From the NCBI RefSeq assembly GCF_037176765.1, contig NC_090034.1:20344375-20408374 (forward strand): 64,000 nucleotides of DNA, written 5' to 3'. Under the pieces are notes generated by a model that was not told the origin of the DNA, did not search any database, and saw only the letters and a list, made by a program, of their open reading frames with translations. Made by a program: the position numbers and the translations under genes. This stretch comes from Anolis sagrei. Taxonomy: Eukaryota > Chordata > Lepidosauria > Squamata > Anolidae. This document shows positions 61,265-64,000 of the stretch, piece after piece; position 1 is the first letter of the stretch; every line of letters starts with the position of its first letter.

Positions 61265-61510
61265 CCCCTCCCCTTTCCCAGTCCTCAACCGCCACTCAGG
61301 AGCCGCCTTTTGGACGCCCCCGCACTCTCATTGGACGCCCGGCGCGCCCATCAATGTCACAAAGGAGGCCGGGACAGCACGTCTTGGCCCCGCCTCTTTT
61401 TCCCTAATTCTCACCCGCCACTCAGGAGCCGCCTTTTGGAAGCCCCCGCGCGCCTATTGGACACCTGGCGCGCCCATCAATGTCACAAAGGAGGCGGGAA
61501 CAAAACGCCT
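61265..61510 (-). repeat. HAPSTR1: 126-bp promoter tandem duplication with two CCAAT boxes
   Basis: GCCACTCAGGAGCCGCCTTT (61291 and 61417) and GGCGCGCCCATCAATGTCAC (61341 and 61467) recur exactly 126 bp apart. Each copy has a minus-strand CCAAT (61330-61334, 61456-61460) in an NF-Y-like setting. The copies differ at roughly a dozen sites. Confidence 0.9.
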
Positions 61511-61568
61511 CCATTTTTTTCCTCCCTCAAAAAAGCAAGGTTGGTTACGCTTTCCGTCAAAGATGTTC

Positions 61569-61656
61569 TGCGCAGGCGCCGAGTGGAAAGGGGCGAAGGA
61601 GGTGGAGTGTGTCAGTCTCCAGCTATGAGTGGCTTGTAGCCAGCCGCGCATGCGCA
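61569..61656. promoter_or_regulatory. HAPSTR1: Two NRF1-like sites
   Basis: TGCGCAGGCGC at 61569-61579 and the palindrome CGCGCATGCGCA at 61645-61656 fit the NRF1 consensus. They lie about 470-560 bp upstream of the HAPSTR1 ATG and could serve it or a divergent transcript. Confidence 0.55.
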
Positions 61657-62494
61657 GTTGGCTATGTTACACCCTTGTTTCTCCTAATGTTCTGTCCTCT
61701 TTTCGTTTTCTCAATACATTTCTCAATATAGAGGGCGGGAAAGAAATTAAGTTTATTATTATTATTATTCGGCCCAGAAAGGAAGGGAAGGTGGGGAAAT
61801 GTTGCTTTGTCGCCCATAACCTTAAATATATTATAATTTTATATTATTAATCTATAAGTAGTAATAATAATGTAATAATTATAATATTTAACAATAATAT
61901 TATTGCTGTTAATAATAAGATTATTGTTAAATACTATAATTATTAAATTATTATTACTTATTATATTATATTAATAATAATATAAAATTATTGGATGTTG
62001 AATTCAGGGAAGACATGTAACCTTAAATATATTATTATTAATGTTATTGTTAATAATAATAATAAATTTATTACAAATTACTATCATAATATATTAAATT
62101 TATATTATTCTTAATATATGTATTTATTATATATTATTGGATGCTGAATTCAAGAGAAACACATAAACTTATATATATTAATAACAATGTTATTGTTAAT
62201 TATTAATTTATTACTAATATTACTATCATAATATATTACATTTCTTTATGTATATTATTATTAATATCGTTATTTATTATATAATTATTAGATGCTGAAT
62301 TCAAGGGAAACACATAACCTTAAATATATTATTAATAATAATGTAATTGTTAGTAATTATTAATTTATTACTAATATTACTATAATAATATATTACATTT
62401 CTTTATGTATATTATTAATATATTTATTATACATTTATTATTAGATGTCGAATTCAGGGAAACACTTAACCTTAAATATAGTAGTATTATTATC

Positions 62495-62580
62495 GGGTTG
62501 TTGTAGGTTTTTTTGGGCTATATGGCCATGGTCTAGAGGCAACCCAGTGATTCCGGCCATGAAAGTATTCGACAATACAG
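62495..62580. mobile_element. Penelope-like terminal mini-palindrome
   Basis: GGGTTGTTGTAGGTTTTTTT and GGCTATATGGCCATGG are the inverted terminus, and CCCAGTGATTCCGGCCATGA the direct terminus, joined back to back. Confidence 0.6.
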
Positions 62581-63009
62581 TATTATTATCAATAACAACA
62601 ATAATGTTATTGTGAATTATTATTAAATTACTAATAACAATAATATAACTATTATAATATATTACATTTCTTTATGTATATTATTAAATATATATTTACT
62701 TTATATATATTTATTATTAGATGCTGAATTCAGGGAAAACACAATATTGTTAAGGCCCAGAAAGGAAGGGAAAGCCATAATAATATTATTATTATATTTA
62801 AGGTTATCAATAATAATAATAATAATAATAATAATATTGTCGTTATTGCTATTATTATTTTATTAATAATTATATTATTTCATTGCTAACAATATAATAT
62901 ATTATTCCTAATATTAGTAATAATATGTTATTACTAATGTTAGTAATAATATATTATTACTAATATATGCTATTACAACTAATATATCAATCATATATAT
63001 TATTATTTA

Positions 63010-63290
63010 TTTTTAATAATAATAAAACTTTATTTATAGACTGCCTTCTCTCCCTGAGGGGACTCAGGGAAGCTTACACACAAAAAGTCAAACATTCAAT
63101 GCCCTTAAAAGCAAATACAAACCCCTCAGAATATTACAAAATAACAACCATAAACTTTAAACAAAAGAAAAATTAACATCAAAATTAAAAGCAGAATACG
63201 AATAATCAAATCAACATAATTATACTAATAGTATGATCAGCAATTAAGACATAAACTCTAAGAGACTGATTAAAATACATGATTGTTCTT
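63010..63290 (-). repeat. L2-type 3' tail
   Basis: An AAT run, ACTTTATTTATAGACTGCC and GAGGGGACTCAGGGAAGC, then 3' UTR-like sequence. Confidence 0.7.
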
Positions 63291-63510
63291 TCACATGTAC
63301 CATACATTTATAATAAATAATACATTTATGTATTATGTATTTGTTATTGGATGTTGGTTAGTTATATTATAATTATAAATAATATTAAATAATGCTATTA
63401 CTAATATAATATTATTAATAATATTATAGTATTATTAATATATTTTCCTTAATTATATATTCATTATTAGATGCTGAATTCAGTGAAAATACTGTAAAAC
63501 TATAGGACAC

Positions 63511-64000
63511 ACAGTTGTTTCACACATTCAGCATTATGTTTGATCAATTTCCATTTCTTGTAGAGTTTTTGAATCAAATGTTTTTGGTGTGGTTTTTTTA
63601 TCTGCAAATTAAAATGTTGCAGAAGTCCATAAGAAGGCATCCACCCCTTTCTTGCCACTTGCCCTTTAGTCCTCGAAAGAAATCATACTCAGTGACATCT
63701 TTTATCAAAACAAGTTTGTTTGGGGTGAATTAAGTGATAGAGCAAACCTTTAGATCACGGAATCCCTATAAAACCATAATTTCCTCTTTAGCCATTGAAG
63801 AAAGTGGAAACCAGTGGGTGACATTTGGCTTGAAAGAGAATCTATAAAAGCGATTTAGGAAGGAGAGAAGGTGAAGAGGACAAACAGGAGAAATAGAAGG
63901 AGCACAGGAGGAGGAGGAAGGCAGAAGAAAAATGAGATGAAGTTGTAGGAGAAAAGGGAGAGGAAAAAGAGGAGGAGGAGGAGAAAGAAGGAGGATGGAG
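63511..64000. other. Unique sequence ending in purine-rich tract
   Basis: No gene recognised. From about 63840 to the window end the plus strand is almost all A and G with GAGGAGGAG units. Confidence 0.4.

Larger units (their letters stand above)
60580..61650 (-). promoter_or_regulatory. HAPSTR1: HAPSTR1 CpG island and promoter
   Basis: A sharp rise in GC and CpG covers exon 1 and about 550 bp upstream of the ATG, unlike the AT-rich flanks on both sides. No TATA box is apparent, as in housekeeping promoters. Confidence 0.85.
61750..63510. repeat. AT-rich tandem array, units about 150 bp
   Basis: The landmark ATGYTGAATTCARGGRAA followed by ACCTTAAATATATTATTA recurs near 61995, 62143, 62294, 62448, 62722 and 63472, separated by ATT/AATA-rich filler. 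The array is interrupted by a Penelope-like palindrome (62495-62580) and an L2-type tail (63010-63290). Confidence 0.75.

Noticed and set aside
60853-61407. 184-codon plus-strand frame over HAPSTR1 exon 1
   Set aside because: It is antisense to a well-supported exon in a GC-rich island, where long shadow frames are expected.
1-64000. CRISPR array, operon, or a novel multi-gene defence or biosynthetic system
   Set aside because: The window is vertebrate chromosomal DNA with spliced genes and retroposons. Regular arrays here are minisatellites without CRISPR repeat-spacer structure or adjacent effector genes.

Overview
This is a vertebrate nuclear window, almost certainly from a squamate reptile and most likely a lizard. 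The evidence is the repeat mix: CR1 and L2 LINE tails, R4-type LINEs, Penelope-like elements, tRNA-headed SINEs with a Bov-B-like tail (Sauria SINE type), many short hAT elements with 8-bp target duplications, and abundant AAT/AAC microsatellites. I know this combination from lizard genomes, but no species can be named from the sequence alone.

Two complete host genes are visible, both on the minus strand. TEKT4 (tektin-4, axoneme protein, 447 aa) occupies 33409 down to 16570 in six coding exons with consistent splice sites. It has a poly(A) signal about 115 bp after the stop and an RFX X-box-like palindrome about 280 bp upstream of the ATG. HAPSTR1 (C16orf72, HUWE1-associated stress-response protein, 296 aa) runs from 61098 to 39194 in four coding exons. 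It has a CpG-island promoter and an apparent 3' UTR of about 3 kb ending near 36150. The two genes lie head-to-tail, about 2.7 kb apart, and nothing suggests that they work together: one is a ciliary structural gene, the other a housekeeping-type stress regulator.

Layout. 1-16.4 kb: intergenic, with repeats, three minisatellite arrays, three LINE clades, a candidate solo LTR, and two or three unique AT-rich blocks that look like conserved non-coding elements. 16.4-33.4 kb: TEKT4, with introns packed with CR1, L2, SINE, Penelope-like and hAT copies. 33.4-36.1 kb: short intergenic spacer with the TEKT4 promoter. 36.1-61.1 kb: HAPSTR1, with long introns that are less repeat-dense and mainly carry hAT elements. 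61.1-61.7 kb: GC-rich promoter with a 126-bp tandem duplication carrying CCAAT boxes, plus NRF1-like sites. 61.75-63.5 kb: AT-rich tandem array. 63.5-64 kb: unique to purine-rich sequence.

I found no CRISPR, operon or defence-type system, which is expected in vertebrate DNA. The best leads are the duplicated HAPSTR1 promoter, an internal repeat spanning HAPSTR1 exons 1 and 2, the inverted architecture of the Penelope-like copies, and the candidate non-coding elements at 8.4 and 13.5 kb.
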